Source: Marifrigoribacter sp965178585 (GTDB taxonomy: Bacteria; Bacteroidota; Bacteroidia; Flavobacteriales; Flavobacteriaceae). From it: a stretch of 64,000 nt of DNA. The stretch is from positions 2,294,001-2,358,000 of the forward strand of contig OZ238267.1 in assembly GCA_965178585.1 (NCBI GenBank), read 5' to 3'. This document shows, one piece after another, positions 53,229 through 62,131 of this stretch. Position numbers and translations under genes: made by a program. Under the pieces are notes generated by a model that was not told the origin of the DNA, did no database searches, and was given only the letters and a program-made list of their open reading frames with translations. Positions within the stretch are counted from its first letter, which is position 1, and every line of letters starts with the position of its first letter.

Positions 53229-54680
53229 TTACTTAATAATTACATTGCTAAAAGAAGCATTTATATTTATAGATTTATCATTAGTATTTGAATAATTATA
53301 TCCTTTCTGAATAATTAAATCTCCAACTACTGATTTATCTAACTGCAAGTTAGAAGAAACTGGAATTTCTAACCTTGTTTTTTTTCCGTTATAATAAAAC
53401 GAATGGGCTGTTTCTGGTAATTTTAACACCGCATCTGTATTTTCTAAAACTATATGCAAATCTGAAAAGTTATTAGAAATTGAATTTATCTGTAAATCTC
53501 CAATCGCTCCAGAAAGCACAGCTGAATTGTTAATATTTCCAATATGAACATTACTAGAGATCGCTTGTAGGTTAATTGTTTCAATATTTTTAATACTACA
53601 ATCTTCTACATAATTAACATTTATTGATCCATTTATCCAGTTTTCAATTAAAACTGGGGCATAGGCAGCATTGATGAGGGTTTGTCCCCCATCAATACTA
53701 TTTGCCATAAAAGTTGAGTAATTTAATGTTGCATTTAAATTATAAGCATTTGCCATTTTTAACTCGCCGTGACGAACATTAACATCTGTTTTAGTGTTTT
53801 TAGGCATTTTAATAATAATGGTCTTATTAACTTTATTATACTTGCTATAGTTCTCTCTATTAGTTTTATACTTTCTACTTAATTCCTCAGCTTTCATTTC
53901 TATTTCCTCTATATGCTTTTCATATTCTTTAGCATGTTTTTCGTATTCCTTTGCATGTTTCTCGTATTCTTCAGAGTTTTCTTCAAATTGCCTAGCAAAA
54001 TTCTCTCCCCATTCTTCCATTTCTTCTTCAAACTTCTCTCCCCAAGCTTCCATTTTAGCTTCCCATTCAGGGCCATGTTTTTCTTCCCATTCTTTGCCAT
54101 ACTTTTCACCCCAGGCTTCCATTTTAGCTTCAAATTCAGGCCCAAAATTCTTTTCCATCTGCTTTTCAAATTCTTTCAAATACTCTTCTTCATTTTCTTG
54201 AAATGCCTCATAATCAAAATGAATATTCCCAACACTTTCCATTAATTCACCAGGTATCTCTGGCATTTCGAAATCAGGCATTTCAGGGATATCTAAATTT
54301 TCAAGTAAAGGCCCTAAAAACTCCAAATTGAATTCCATTTCATCAAAGTTATAATCGTATTCATAATTACTCATATCCCCATGAGAATTTGAAGTAACCA
54401 CTACTTTTTTACTGTTTCCTAATACATTAAATTTCCAAGTATCAAATACTTCTTTTTTTTCTGAATCAGATAAAGTATTGTCATCAATAAAAGCTTCCAC
54501 TTCTACTTTGTTTTTATTCCATGTTTCAAAAATAATGTTGGTGTATGAAGTATTAACTTCCACCACCATATCTTCAGAGGCGTTAAAGGTTTCTACATAT
54601 TTTGACTGACCATAAAATTGGATCGTTGTCAATAGTAATGCTATAACTAAACTATTTTTAAATGTTATTAATCGGTTCAT
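53229..54680 (-). CDS. Secreted adhesin-like beta protein with charged heptad-like insertion
   Basis: The 483-residue protein has a signal peptide ending near FYGQ. Residues 26-110 and 283-483 look like the DUF4097/head-GIN type of repeated beta strands. Between them, residues about 155-275 are highly charged and helical: a 23-residue unit beginning GPEFEAKMEAWGEK occurs twice, and YEKHAKE occurs three times with a 7-residue period. This insertion could form a coiled coil. The start overlaps the stop region of the anti-sigma gene by 23 bases, so it is the third gene of the sigma operon. Confidence 0.75.
   Translation of the reverse strand: MNRLITFKNSLVIALLLTTIQFYGQSKYVETFNASEDMVVEVNTSYTNIIFETWNKNKVEVEAFIDDNTLSDSEKKEVFDTWKFNVLGNSKKVVVTSNSHGDMSNYEYDYNFDEMEFNLEFLGPLLENLDIPEMPDFEMPEIPGELMESVGNIHFDYEAFQENEEEYLKEFEKQMEKNFGPEFEAKMEAWGEKYGKEWEEKHGPEWEAKMEAWGEKFEEEMEEWGENFARQFEENSEEYEKHAKEYEKHAKEYEKHIEEIEMKAEELSRKYKTNRENYSKYNKVNKTIIIKMPKNTKTDVNVRHGELKMANAYNLNATLNYSTFMANSIDGGQTLINAAYAPVLIENWINGSINVNYVEDCSIKNIETINLQAISSNVHIGNINNSAVLSGAIGDLQINSISNNFSDLHIVLENTDAVLKLPETAHSFYYNGKKTRLEIPVSSNLQLDKSVVGDLIIQKGYNYSNTNDKSININASFSNVIIK
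53913..54143 (-). repeat. Intragenic tandem repeats (23-residue and 7-residue units)
   Basis: In the adhesin-like gene, two 69-base units (GPE-F/W-EAKMEAWGEK) and three 21-base units (YEKHAKE) follow each other. Such in-frame repeats can change in number between strains without loss of frame. Confidence 0.75.
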
Positions 54681-55251
54681 TTTCTTGTGTTTTTAATTCG
54701 TTTAATTTGCTTTTAAGTTTGAACAGCAATTCCAAACGTAATTTTAAATTATCAATTAATGCAGTGATGGTTTCTTCTGTAGGGCCTACTGTATTTAACT
54801 CAAGGCTAAGGTTTTTATATTCTTTATCTAAAGCACTAAGCTGTTTCATATAGCTCTCTACTAGTTCTTTATTTTTATCATCAATTTTTAATGAAGCAAG
54901 CTGAACATTAATTCCAGCCAAATAATATTCTTCTACTTTTTTTAAATCTGGTGATAAATCTCCTAAAGTGATTTGATTTTCATCTGGTGTAGTTTCATCT
55001 TCTACTTTTACAATAGGATTGTTAGTTTTAATTGTATTATCTCCAGAAAAATTTGATAAATATTGGTATCCAAAAAATGTAATACTGATTAGCACCACAG
55101 CAATTGCTGCCACCTTTGTCCAAGAAAAAAAATCTTTTTCAATTGGCAATTCCTTCTCTAACATAGCTTCAAATCGATTCTCATGACCTCTTGATAGCTT
55201 TGTATCCTCAGGGTTTGCTCCCTTCAATAATTCTCTAAGATCCTGTGCCAT
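54658..55251 (-). CDS. Putative anti-sigma factor, single-pass membrane protein
   Basis: The 197-residue protein has an N-terminal soluble piece (MAQDLRELLKGANPEDTKL), one membrane helix near residues 46-66 and a periplasmic part with a long helix pair (about residues 98-190, Leu/Lys-rich). It overlaps the sigma gene by 17 bases and is overlapped by the adhesin-like gene. The plan fits an anti-sigma factor that senses an envelope signal, but I see no named domain. Confidence 0.7.
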   Translation of the reverse strand: MAQDLRELLKGANPEDTKLSRGHENRFEAMLEKELPIEKDFFSWTKVAAIAVVLISITFFGYQYLSNFSGDNTIKTNNPIVKVEDETTPDENQITLGDLSPDLKKVEEYYLAGINVQLASLKIDDKNKELVESYMKQLSALDKEYKNLSLELNTVGPTEETITALIDNLKLRLELLFKLKSKLNELKTQENEPINNI

Positions 55252-55780
55252 AATGTAAATGTTTTAAGGTGTTTTTTAATATTGCTTTCCCTCGATGTAA
55301 ATTAGTTCTTGATGCATTTTCTGAAATTGATAATATTTCTGAAATTTCTTGATGATCATATCCTTCTAATAAAAATAATTGTACAACAACTTGAAATTTC
55401 TCTGGCAAATTATTTATTGCCGATAATATTTCAGTTACGGTAGCTTCATCACTTACCTCCCAGTCATCATCATCTTGAACTATTTCAAAAACAGATTCTT
55501 CTATAGATTCCGTTTCTATTTTTTTACTTTTAATCGTATCCAAGCACCTATTAATTACTATTTTTTTTAACCAAGCTCCAAAGGTGACGTCCCCCTTAAA
55601 TTGGTCAATCTTGCTAAAAGCCTTTACAAAAGCTTCTTGCATTGCATCTTCTGCTGCCGCAGTATCTTTAAAATACCGTTGAGCTACTATAAACATCCCA
55701 TCACAATATTGGCGGTATATTGCCATTTGTGCTTTGCGATTATTATTTTTGCATTGTTCAACAAGTAATTTATCAGACAA
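55235..55780 (-). CDS. ECF RNA polymerase sigma factor
   Basis: From TTG at 55780 the factor has 181 residues (SDKLLVEQCKNNNRKAQ after the initiator). Region 2 includes DAMQEAFVKAFSKIDQF and TFGAWLKKIVINRCLD; region 4 has LLEGYDHQEISEILSISENASRTNLHRG-type helices. An upstream TTG at 55849 would add 23 residues, but a near-consensus box (TATTTTTA, 55823-55830) sits inside that extension, favouring the shorter form. It heads an operon with a membrane anti-sigma candidate and a secreted protein. Confidence 0.9.
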   Translation of the reverse strand: MSDKLLVEQCKNNNRKAQMAIYRQYCDGMFIVAQRYFKDTAAAEDAMQEAFVKAFSKIDQFKGDVTFGAWLKKIVINRCLDTIKSKKIETESIEESVFEIVQDDDDWEVSDEATVTEILSAINNLPEKFQVVVQLFLLEGYDHQEISEILSISENASRTNLHRGKAILKNTLKHLHYGTGS

Positions 55781-55891
55781 AATTTGATGGTTTTTTGGTT
55801 GCTGTTCAGAGTAAAGACGACATAAAAATACGAATGTTTCAAAATTCAATATTTTTATTTCAGTATCTTTAACTTTTCTAAATATAAAGCT

Positions 55892-56464
55892 ATGAGTAAG
55901 TTTAAAAAAAGATTTTTTTGGGTATTTGGTATCTTGTTAGTAATTGTTTTACTTTTTAGGTTTGTAATTGGTCCTTATGCTAAATCACAAACTAAAAAAC
56001 ATAGTCCAGAACAGCATATAACTCATCATCAAGGAGATCTAGAACTAAAAGCATTTTATTGTAGTCCCACTAAAAAAGGCCGCGTTATTTTTGGAGAATT
56101 AGTGCCTTATAATGAAGTTTGGCGTACTGGTGCTAATGAAGCTTCTACTTTCACAACTAACAAAGACCTTATCATTAATGGCATGGACCTTCCTAAAGGT
56201 ACCTATTCCCTATGGACTATCCCAGCAAAAGAATCATGGCAGGTTATTTTTAATTCTGAAATGCATGAATGGGGTGTAAAATATACAGACCAAACTGCAG
56301 CCCGTGATCCTGAAAACGATGCTGTAATTGCTACAGTTCCTGTTTCAAATAGTCTAACAGTAACTGAAAATTTTACCATTTCATTTTCTGAAGCTGATAA
56401 TGGTACCCTCATGATGTTTGCCTGGGACAACACGGTAGTTCCTGTTTTATTACAAGAAAAATAA
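55892..56464 (+). CDS. DUF2911 family membrane-anchored protein
   Basis: The 190-residue protein has an N-terminal membrane anchor (residues 8-26), then the DUF2911 body: GELVPYNEVWRTGANEAST, DLPKGTYSLWTIP and WQVIFN, ending with an FAWDNTVVPV strand. The family's function is unknown; it is common in Bacteroidota. The divergent ECF sigma gene lies on the other side, and a one-mismatch box (TATCTTTA) is just upstream. meaB starts one base after its stop. Confidence 0.88.
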   Translation: MSKFKKRFFWVFGILLVIVLLFRFVIGPYAKSQTKKHSPEQHITHHQGDLELKAFYCSPTKKGRVIFGELVPYNEVWRTGANEASTFTTNKDLIINGMDLPKGTYSLWTIPAKESWQVIFNSEMHEWGVKYTDQTAARDPENDAVIATVPVSNSLTVTENFTISFSEADNGTLMMFAWDNTVVPVLLQEK

Positions 56465-56465
56465 A

Positions 56466-57548
56466 ATGAATAAAAAAGAAAGTATTAAGTCTGCTTTACA
56501 AGAAAAAAAAGGAGTTAAACAACCTAAATCTATTAGTGATAAAGTTGCTTCTAGTCTAAAGAAAAAACGCAAAAAGGTACCTTCTTCAAAAGAATTAATC
56601 AAAGGGATTTTAAAAAGTGAAAAAACAGCATTAAGTAGAGCTATTACTCTAGTTGAAAGCACTAATCAAAAACATCAAACTCAAGCTAGAGAAATAATTG
56701 AAACTTGCTTACCCTATGCAAATAAATCGATAAGAGTTGGGATTACAGGAGTTCCAGGTGTAGGCAAAAGCACATTTATAGAACAGTTTGGTAAACTGCT
56801 TACTCAAAAAAATCACAAAGTTGCAGTTTTAGCAGTAGACCCAAGTAGTACGGTAAGTGGAGGAAGCATTTTAGGAGATAAAACAAGAATGGAAGAGTTG
56901 GTTAGAGAGCCCAAGGCTTTTATTCGTCCTTCTGCATCTGGAGATTCATTAGGCGGAGTTGCAAGAAACACAAGAGAAGCGGTTATACTTTGTGAAGCTG
57001 CTGGTTATGATGTTATTTTAATTGAAACTGTTGGAGTTGGACAAAGTGAAACCGTTGTTCATTCAATGACCGACTTTTTCCTTTTATTAAAACTTGCTGG
57101 TGCTGGAGATGAATTACAAGGCATTAAAAGAGGTATCATAGAAATGGCCGACAGTATTGTAATTAATAAAGCAGATGGAGATAATATAACTGCTGCTAAA
57201 CTCGCAAAAACTGAATTTAACAGAGCTCTTCACTTGTATCCAGATAAAGATAATAATTGGACTCCAAAAACATTACTATGTAGTGCCATAAACAATAAAG
57301 GTGTAGCCGATATTTGGGATCTAATTCAAGAATACACATCTATTACAAAAGAAAACGGGTACTTTCAATTGAAAAGAAATGATCAAAATAAGTTTTGGCT
57401 ACTACAAACCATAGAGTCCTCCTTAAAAAGTGATTTTTATAGTAACCCTAAAATAAAATCAGAACTTGATAAGCAACTACAATTATTAAGAGATAATAAA
57501 ACATCTCCTTTTACTGCAGCTCAGTATTTACTTCAATTAAATAAGTGA
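56466..57548 (+). CDS. meaB: Methylmalonyl-CoA mutase-associated GTPase MeaB
   Basis: The 360-residue G3E GTPase protects and gates cofactor delivery for B12-dependent methylmalonyl-CoA mutase. GVPGVGKSTF is the P-loop, DPSSTVSGGSILGDKTRM the switch region, IETVGVGQSE the Walker B part and NKADGDN the guanine motif. An N-terminal Lys-rich extension of about 40 residues is longer than usual. It follows the DUF2911 gene with one base between. The mutase subunits are not in the window. Confidence 0.92.
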   Translation: MNKKESIKSALQEKKGVKQPKSISDKVASSLKKKRKKVPSSKELIKGILKSEKTALSRAITLVESTNQKHQTQAREIIETCLPYANKSIRVGITGVPGVGKSTFIEQFGKLLTQKNHKVAVLAVDPSSTVSGGSILGDKTRMEELVREPKAFIRPSASGDSLGGVARNTREAVILCEAAGYDVILIETVGVGQSETVVHSMTDFFLLLKLAGAGDELQGIKRGIIEMADSIVINKADGDNITAAKLAKTEFNRALHLYPDKDNNWTPKTLLCSAINNKGVADIWDLIQEYTSITKENGYFQLKRNDQNKFWLLQTIESSLKSDFYSNPKIKSELDKQLQLLRDNKTSPFTAAQYLLQLNK

Positions 57549-57558
57549 AATAATTTCC

Positions 57559-58500
57559 TTAATTAAAATTCTCTTTAAACCAGTTTACTTGTGCTTCTAA
57601 ACCTTTCCTTAAGCTGGTTTTTGGATTATAATCTAATACTTTTCTTGCTTTAGTAATATTTGCACAAGTTCTAGATTGATCACCGGGTCTTGGGGGATGC
57701 ATTTCCATTTTTATTTTTACTCCTAAGATTTTCTCAACTGTTTGTATTCCAATAGCGGTTGAATTTTCTTCTTCGGTTCCCAAATTAAAAATCTCACCAT
57801 TGCATTCTTCCTCTTTTCCTAAAACATTTACTATACCATCAATGATGTCTTGAACATAAGTAAAACTCCTTAAGTGCTTCTCACTCCCTTCATATAAAGG
57901 AAATGGCTTATTATTTAACCCACAATCTATTAACCGAGTATATAATTTATCTGGACGTTCTCTAGGGCCATAAACAGAATATAAGCGCAAGGATGTTCCC
58001 TTTAACAAATTTCTTCGTGTATATGCTAGTACTAATTGTTCCGCCGCTAATTTAGTAACTCCATACCAAGAAGCTGGCAATGGAGCCTGATCTTCAGTAA
58101 GTGTAGCTTCTAATCCGTAAATTGATGAAGTAGCAATATTGATAAAATAGGGTTTGTTTTTTAAAGATTCAATCCAAGAAAGTAATTGTTGAGTTGCTAT
58201 AACATTATTTGTTAAATAATCTTGAAATGAAGAAGAAGCTGAAATACCTGGGTGTCCTGAGAAATGAATGATATAATCAATGTCTACAGGTAATTCTTTG
58301 TTTAAATCATCTGTGCGAAGATCTAATTTTAAAATCTTAATATTTTTTTCAGAAAGTGTTTTAGCATTTAATTTTTTTAATTCAACATCGTAATAAGGTG
58401 AATAATTATCTACACCTATTACTTCATATCCTAAATCATTAAATCTCTCAGCTGTATGGGAACCTATAAACCCTGCAGCACCTGTTATTAATACCTTCAT
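57559..58500 (-). CDS. NAD-dependent sugar epimerase/dehydratase
   Basis: The 313-residue extended SDR starts MKVLITGAAGFIGSHTAE (NAD loop); ATSSIYG holds the catalytic Ser, and YGVTK the Tyr-Lys pair. PRERPDKLYTRLI and FTYVQDIIDGI are typical of UDP-glucuronate 4-epimerases and related nucleotide-sugar enzymes. The start is ATG at 58500; an earlier Met at 58521 would add seven residues not seen in the family. It is divergent to the ArnC/ArnT-like operon and may supply its sugar. Confidence 0.88.
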   Translation of the reverse strand: MKVLITGAAGFIGSHTAERFNDLGYEVIGVDNYSPYYDVELKKLNAKTLSEKNIKILKLDLRTDDLNKELPVDIDYIIHFSGHPGISASSSFQDYLTNNVIATQQLLSWIESLKNKPYFINIATSSIYGLEATLTEDQAPLPASWYGVTKLAAEQLVLAYTRRNLLKGTSLRLYSVYGPRERPDKLYTRLIDCGLNNKPFPLYEGSEKHLRSFTYVQDIIDGIVNVLGKEEECNGEIFNLGTEEENSTAIGIQTVEKILGVKIKMEMHPPRPGDQSRTCANITKARKVLDYNPKTSLRKGLEAQVNWFKENFN

Positions 58501-58576
58501 ATAAAATTTACTAAGAAACAAAAATACATTTTTTAAAGAGATTCTTTTAATTATATAGGTTTATTAAAAAAAAATA

Positions 58577-58584
58577 TACTTTTG
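58577..58584 (+). promoter_or_regulatory. Flavobacterial -7 box of the glycosyltransferase operon
   Basis: TACTTTTG matches TAnnTTTG and gives a leader of about 20 bases to the ATG at 58608. No TTG lies at -33. Confidence 0.45.
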
Positions 58585-58607
58585 CAAAAACCCATTTTAC
58601 TTTTAAC

Positions 58608-59312
58608 ATGTCCGAATTTACAATTATAATACCCGTATATAATGAAGAAGAAAATTTAGAACGTGTTGAAAAAGAAATGATTGACTATTTAAAGATTGCT
58701 ACAAAAGCAACTGAAGTATTATTTGTTAATGATGGATCAGTTGACAATAGTCAAAATATAATAGATGTGATTTGCAATAGAAATGAAAAATTTCATTTTA
58801 TAGAATTTGAAGAAAATAATGGCCTTAGTGCCGCTATAAAAGCTGGATTTGATGTTGTTAAAACACCCTTATTAGGTTATATAGATTCAGATTTACAAAC
58901 CACTCCTAAAGACTTTAATTTGTTATTAGAAAATATTGAAGAATATGATTTAGTGACTGGGGTGCGATCCAATAGAAAAGATTCATTTATAAAAAATATG
59001 TCATCTAAATTAGCAAATATTATACGTAGATCATTTACTAAGGATGGAATGGATGACACGGGATGTCCATTAAAAGTTATTAAAACTGAATATGCAAAAA
59101 GAATTCCTATGTTTAAGGGTTTACATCGATTTTTACCAGCTATGATTTTATTACAAAAGGGAACTATAAAACAGGTACCTGTACAGCATTTTCCAAGAAT
59201 CGCAGGCAAAGCTAAGTTTGGACTTTGGAACCGATTACTAGGTCCATTAACAGATTGTTTTGCATATTTATGGATGAAGAAAAAATATATTAATTATAAA
59301 ATAAAAGATTGA
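58608..59312 (+). CDS. Family 2 glycosyltransferase (DPM1/ArnC-like)
   Basis: The 234-residue GT-A enzyme begins with IIIPVYNEEENLERV; VNDGSVDNS and YIDSDLQTTP give the nucleotide-sugar and metal (DxD) sites. It has no membrane segments, as in soluble dolichyl-phosphate mannose synthases. It most likely loads a sugar onto undecaprenyl phosphate for the ArnT-like enzyme two genes on. Its TGA overlaps the TTG start of the next gene. Confidence 0.88.
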   Translation: MSEFTIIIPVYNEEENLERVEKEMIDYLKIATKATEVLFVNDGSVDNSQNIIDVICNRNEKFHFIEFEENNGLSAAIKAGFDVVKTPLLGYIDSDLQTTPKDFNLLLENIEEYDLVTGVRSNRKDSFIKNMSSKLANIIRRSFTKDGMDDTGCPLKVIKTEYAKRIPMFKGLHRFLPAMILLQKGTIKQVPVQHFPRIAGKAKFGLWNRLLGPLTDCFAYLWMKKKYINYKIKD

Positions 59313-59941
59313 AAACCTGGATCATTTACAGCATAGGGTTTTTAGCTCAAATTCTTTTTTCATTAAGACTTATTATTCAATGGTTAGCTTCTGAAAAGAA
59401 CAAACGAATAATTACACCCTCTATTTTTTGGAAATTAAGCTTATTAGCATCTTTTCTACTTTTCATTTATGGTTATTTAAGAGAAGATTTTGCAATTATG
59501 CTTGGTCAAATTTTAACTTATTTTATTTATATCAGGAATTTACAAATAAATGGAGAGTGGTATAAATCACCTATATCATTAAGGTATTTTTTAATATTAT
59601 TTCCAATAATCATTATTATTTATTCATTTAATAATGGTCAATACGATATCGATAAATTATTTAATAATGAAAATATCCCCTTCTGGTTATTAATCCTAGG
59701 AATTATTTCTCAATTAATTTTTACTTTTCGATTTGTTTATCAATGGATTGTTTCTGAAAAAACAAAATCTTCAAATCTCCCAATAGGATTTTGGCGATTG
59801 AGTATATTAGGAGCGTCTCTTATATTAATTTATGCCATAATTAGAAAAGACCCCGTTTTATTTATTGGTCATTTTGCGGGTTTAATCATTTATATTAGAA
59901 ATACTGTAATATGGAAAAAACAAGAAGTTAATGTCGATTAA
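59309..59941 (+). CDS. Tandem LAB_N (lipid-A-disaccharide synthase N-terminal-like) membrane protein
   Basis: The 210-residue protein has two copies of the three-helix LAB_N domain: FSLRLIIQWLASEK (copy 1) and FTFRFVYQWIVSEK (copy 2), each with a downstream FWKLS / FWRLS and IYIRN segment, so it arose by duplication. The start is TTG at 59309, overlapping the previous stop as TTGA; no ATG fits. LAB_N domains occur next to glycosyltransferases and may bind or move a lipid-linked sugar across the membrane. The domain is clear, the role is inferred. Confidence 0.85.
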   Translation: MKTWIIYSIGFLAQILFSLRLIIQWLASEKNKRIITPSIFWKLSLLASFLLFIYGYLREDFAIMLGQILTYFIYIRNLQINGEWYKSPISLRYFLILFPIIIIIYSFNNGQYDIDKLFNNENIPFWLLILGIISQLIFTFRFVYQWIVSEKTKSSNLPIGFWRLSILGASLILIYAIIRKDPVLFIGHFAGLIIYIRNTVIWKKQEVNVD

Positions 59942-61559
59942 AAACAATTATATATTTTGGATTATTGTTGTTTGTATCTCAATATTTTTTACAAATCTAG
60001 ATGCAATTATAGTAAATATCATGGAGGCACGTAATTTTATTACTGCTAGAGAAATGATTCAATACGACAACTGGATATTAACTACTTTAAACGGTGAACC
60101 TCGTTATCAAAAACCTCCACTTCCTACATGGCTAACTGCTTTTTCAGCATTTATCTTTGGTTTTAAAAATATCATCGCATTAAGAATTCCCGCAGCACTA
60201 ATTACAACAATGCTAATTGTTTATTTTTTCAAATTAGGTGAAAAAATGACTTTAAATAAAAAATATGCTTTTATCAGTTCATTAATATTAGCAACTTCAT
60301 TTTTTATTATATTTTCAGGAAGAAATGCACAATGGGATATCTTTACACACGGTTTTATGATCGTTTGTATTTACCAGTTATTTTTACTTTTTAGTGAGGA
60401 TAATAAAAAATATCACAGAGCAATTTACGCTGCTATATTTTTTGGTTTTTCATTTATGAGTAAAGGACCTGTTTCATTATATGCATTATTGTTTCCTTTT
60501 ATTATTGCATATGGAATCAGTTATAAATTTAATTCCTTAAAAAGCCGAATAGTTCCACTTATACTATTTATTATTATTGGTATAATTATTTCTGGATGGT
60601 GGCATTTATATACTTATTATTTTGATCCTTCAAATGTTTTGGAGATAACAAAAAAAGAATCTAATAATTGGAGCAGTTATGAAGTTAAACCGTTTTATTA
60701 CTATTGGAGTTTCTTTACTCAAAGTGGAGTATGGACAATTCCTGCTTTTATTAGTCTATTATACCCGTATTTAAAAAACAAAGTTTCAAACAAAAAAGCG
60801 TATCAATTTTCTTTCATATGGACAATATCATCGGTAATATTACTTTCAATTATTCCTGAAAAAAAATCAAGATACTTATTACCAGTATTAATTCCATTGG
60901 CCTTAAATACAGGTTTTTATATTGAATATTTAATATTAAGATTTAAAGATTTAAAAGATAAAAGAGAAACCGTACCCGTATATTTTAATTTTGGTTTAAT
61001 TGCATTAATTGGCATACTATTTCCGGTTGGAGGTTACTTATTTTTAAAAGATTCGATATCCGGTTATTTTCATTGGTATCTTCTTTTATCAATTGCATTA
61101 TTTTGTATTGGAATTTTAATATTTAAATTTTTAAAGCTTAAAAATATTGAAAAGGTTTTCTATTTAACCATAAGCTTTATTATATCAGTTATGATTTTTG
61201 GGATGCCATTAGCTAAAACTTTTTATAATAATCCAAATTACTACAGTATATCAAATTTAAATACATGGCAATTAAAAACAAATCTAGAAGTTTACGAGTA
61301 TGAAGGTTTTTGTCCTGAAATGATATTTGAGTTTGGCAAACCCATTAAAGCAATAACAAAAAACAATGCTGTTATAATACCTGAAAAGGAAAGCTTTGGT
61401 GTTTTAGTTTCATTAAATCAAAAAGAAAAATTTGAGAATACTTTTAAAAACTATTCAATTGAAAAAATTGAAAGATACGATATGAACCAAGGAAAACCAG
61501 GAAGCAGATCACATAGACCGAGGCTGTGGAGAGATTTTTATTTAGTTACTAAAAAATAA
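59931..61559 (+). CDS. Family 39 glycosyltransferase (ArnT-like)
   Basis: A 542-residue integral membrane protein with about twelve hydrophobic segments. MEARNFITAREMI (acidic site in the first loop) and GEPRYQKPPLPTWL are the classic ArnT/PMT signatures; IPEKKSRYLLPVL follows later. Such enzymes move a sugar from undecaprenyl phosphate to lipid A or another acceptor at the periplasmic face. It overlaps the LAB_N gene by 11 bases. The sugar is unknown; ArnA/ArnB homologues are absent here. Confidence 0.9.
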   Translation: MSIKNNYIFWIIVVCISIFFTNLDAIIVNIMEARNFITAREMIQYDNWILTTLNGEPRYQKPPLPTWLTAFSAFIFGFKNIIALRIPAALITTMLIVYFFKLGEKMTLNKKYAFISSLILATSFFIIFSGRNAQWDIFTHGFMIVCIYQLFLLFSEDNKKYHRAIYAAIFFGFSFMSKGPVSLYALLFPFIIAYGISYKFNSLKSRIVPLILFIIIGIIISGWWHLYTYYFDPSNVLEITKKESNNWSSYEVKPFYYYWSFFTQSGVWTIPAFISLLYPYLKNKVSNKKAYQFSFIWTISSVILLSIIPEKKSRYLLPVLIPLALNTGFYIEYLILRFKDLKDKRETVPVYFNFGLIALIGILFPVGGYLFLKDSISGYFHWYLLLSIALFCIGILIFKFLKLKNIEKVFYLTISFIISVMIFGMPLAKTFYNNPNYYSISNLNTWQLKTNLEVYEYEGFCPEMIFEFGKPIKAITKNNAVIIPEKESFGVLVSLNQKEKFENTFKNYSIEKIERYDMNQGKPGSRSHRPRLWRDFYLVTKK

Positions 61560-61564
61560 AAATA

Positions 61565-62131
61565 TTATTTTATAAATTTTCTTTGAAGTATTAAGTTTAA
61601 TCTATAGAATAACCAACCTATAATTCCTCCAAAAAACATTCCAGTAATAACATCTAAAGGATAATGTACACCAACATAAATTCTACTATATCCTACCATA
61701 AAAGCCCAAAATAATAGAATAAAAATCAGGTTTTTATATTTCTTAATTAAAATTAACCCTAAGAATACTGCCGTTGCCATAGAGTTTACAGCATGACCAG
61801 AAAAATACCCATAACGTCCACAATTTTTAACTACATGCCTCAAAAATTCTTGTAATTCCTCTTCTTGGCAAGGTCTTGGTCTTTTTAGTCCGTATTTAAA
61901 AAGATTTGCAAGTTGATCAGCAAAAGTTATCATTAATGCAGCTGAAACTATAATTATCAACATTCGCTTAAAACCAAAATTTTTATAAACTAAATATAAA
62001 AGAAAAGCGTATAAAGGAATAAATGTAAATTTATTTGTTATTACTTGCCAAAGTAAATCCCAAGGCTCACTTCCTAGACTATTTAAATAAACAAATAGTT
62101 CTGTATCATATTTTAATAATTCTTCAATCAT
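61565..62131 (-). CDS. PAP2 family phosphatase
   Basis: The 188-residue membrane protein shows all three motifs of the lipid-phosphatase superfamily: KYGLKRPRP, YFSGH, and SRIYVGVHYPLD. It could act on undecaprenyl pyrophosphate, phosphatidylglycerol phosphate, or a lipid A phosphate; the neighbouring ArnT-like operon makes an envelope-lipid role plausible. It is convergent with that operon (5 bases apart) and overlaps the next minus-strand gene by 8 bases. Confidence 0.92.
   Translation of the reverse strand: MIEELLKYDTELFVYLNSLGSEPWDLLWQVITNKFTFIPLYAFLLYLVYKNFGFKRMLIIIVSAALMITFADQLANLFKYGLKRPRPCQEEELQEFLRHVVKNCGRYGYFSGHAVNSMATAVFLGLILIKKYKNLIFILLFWAFMVGYSRIYVGVHYPLDVITGMFFGGIIGWLFYRLNLILQRKFIK

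Noticed and set aside
53913..54245. 110-codon Phe-rich frame on the plus strand
   Set aside because: It is the antisense shadow of the Glu/Lys-rich repeats of the adhesin-like gene.
59309..59941. LpxB (lipid-A-disaccharide synthase)
   Set aside because: Only the small N-terminal membrane domain is present, twice; the catalytic glycosyltransferase part is missing.
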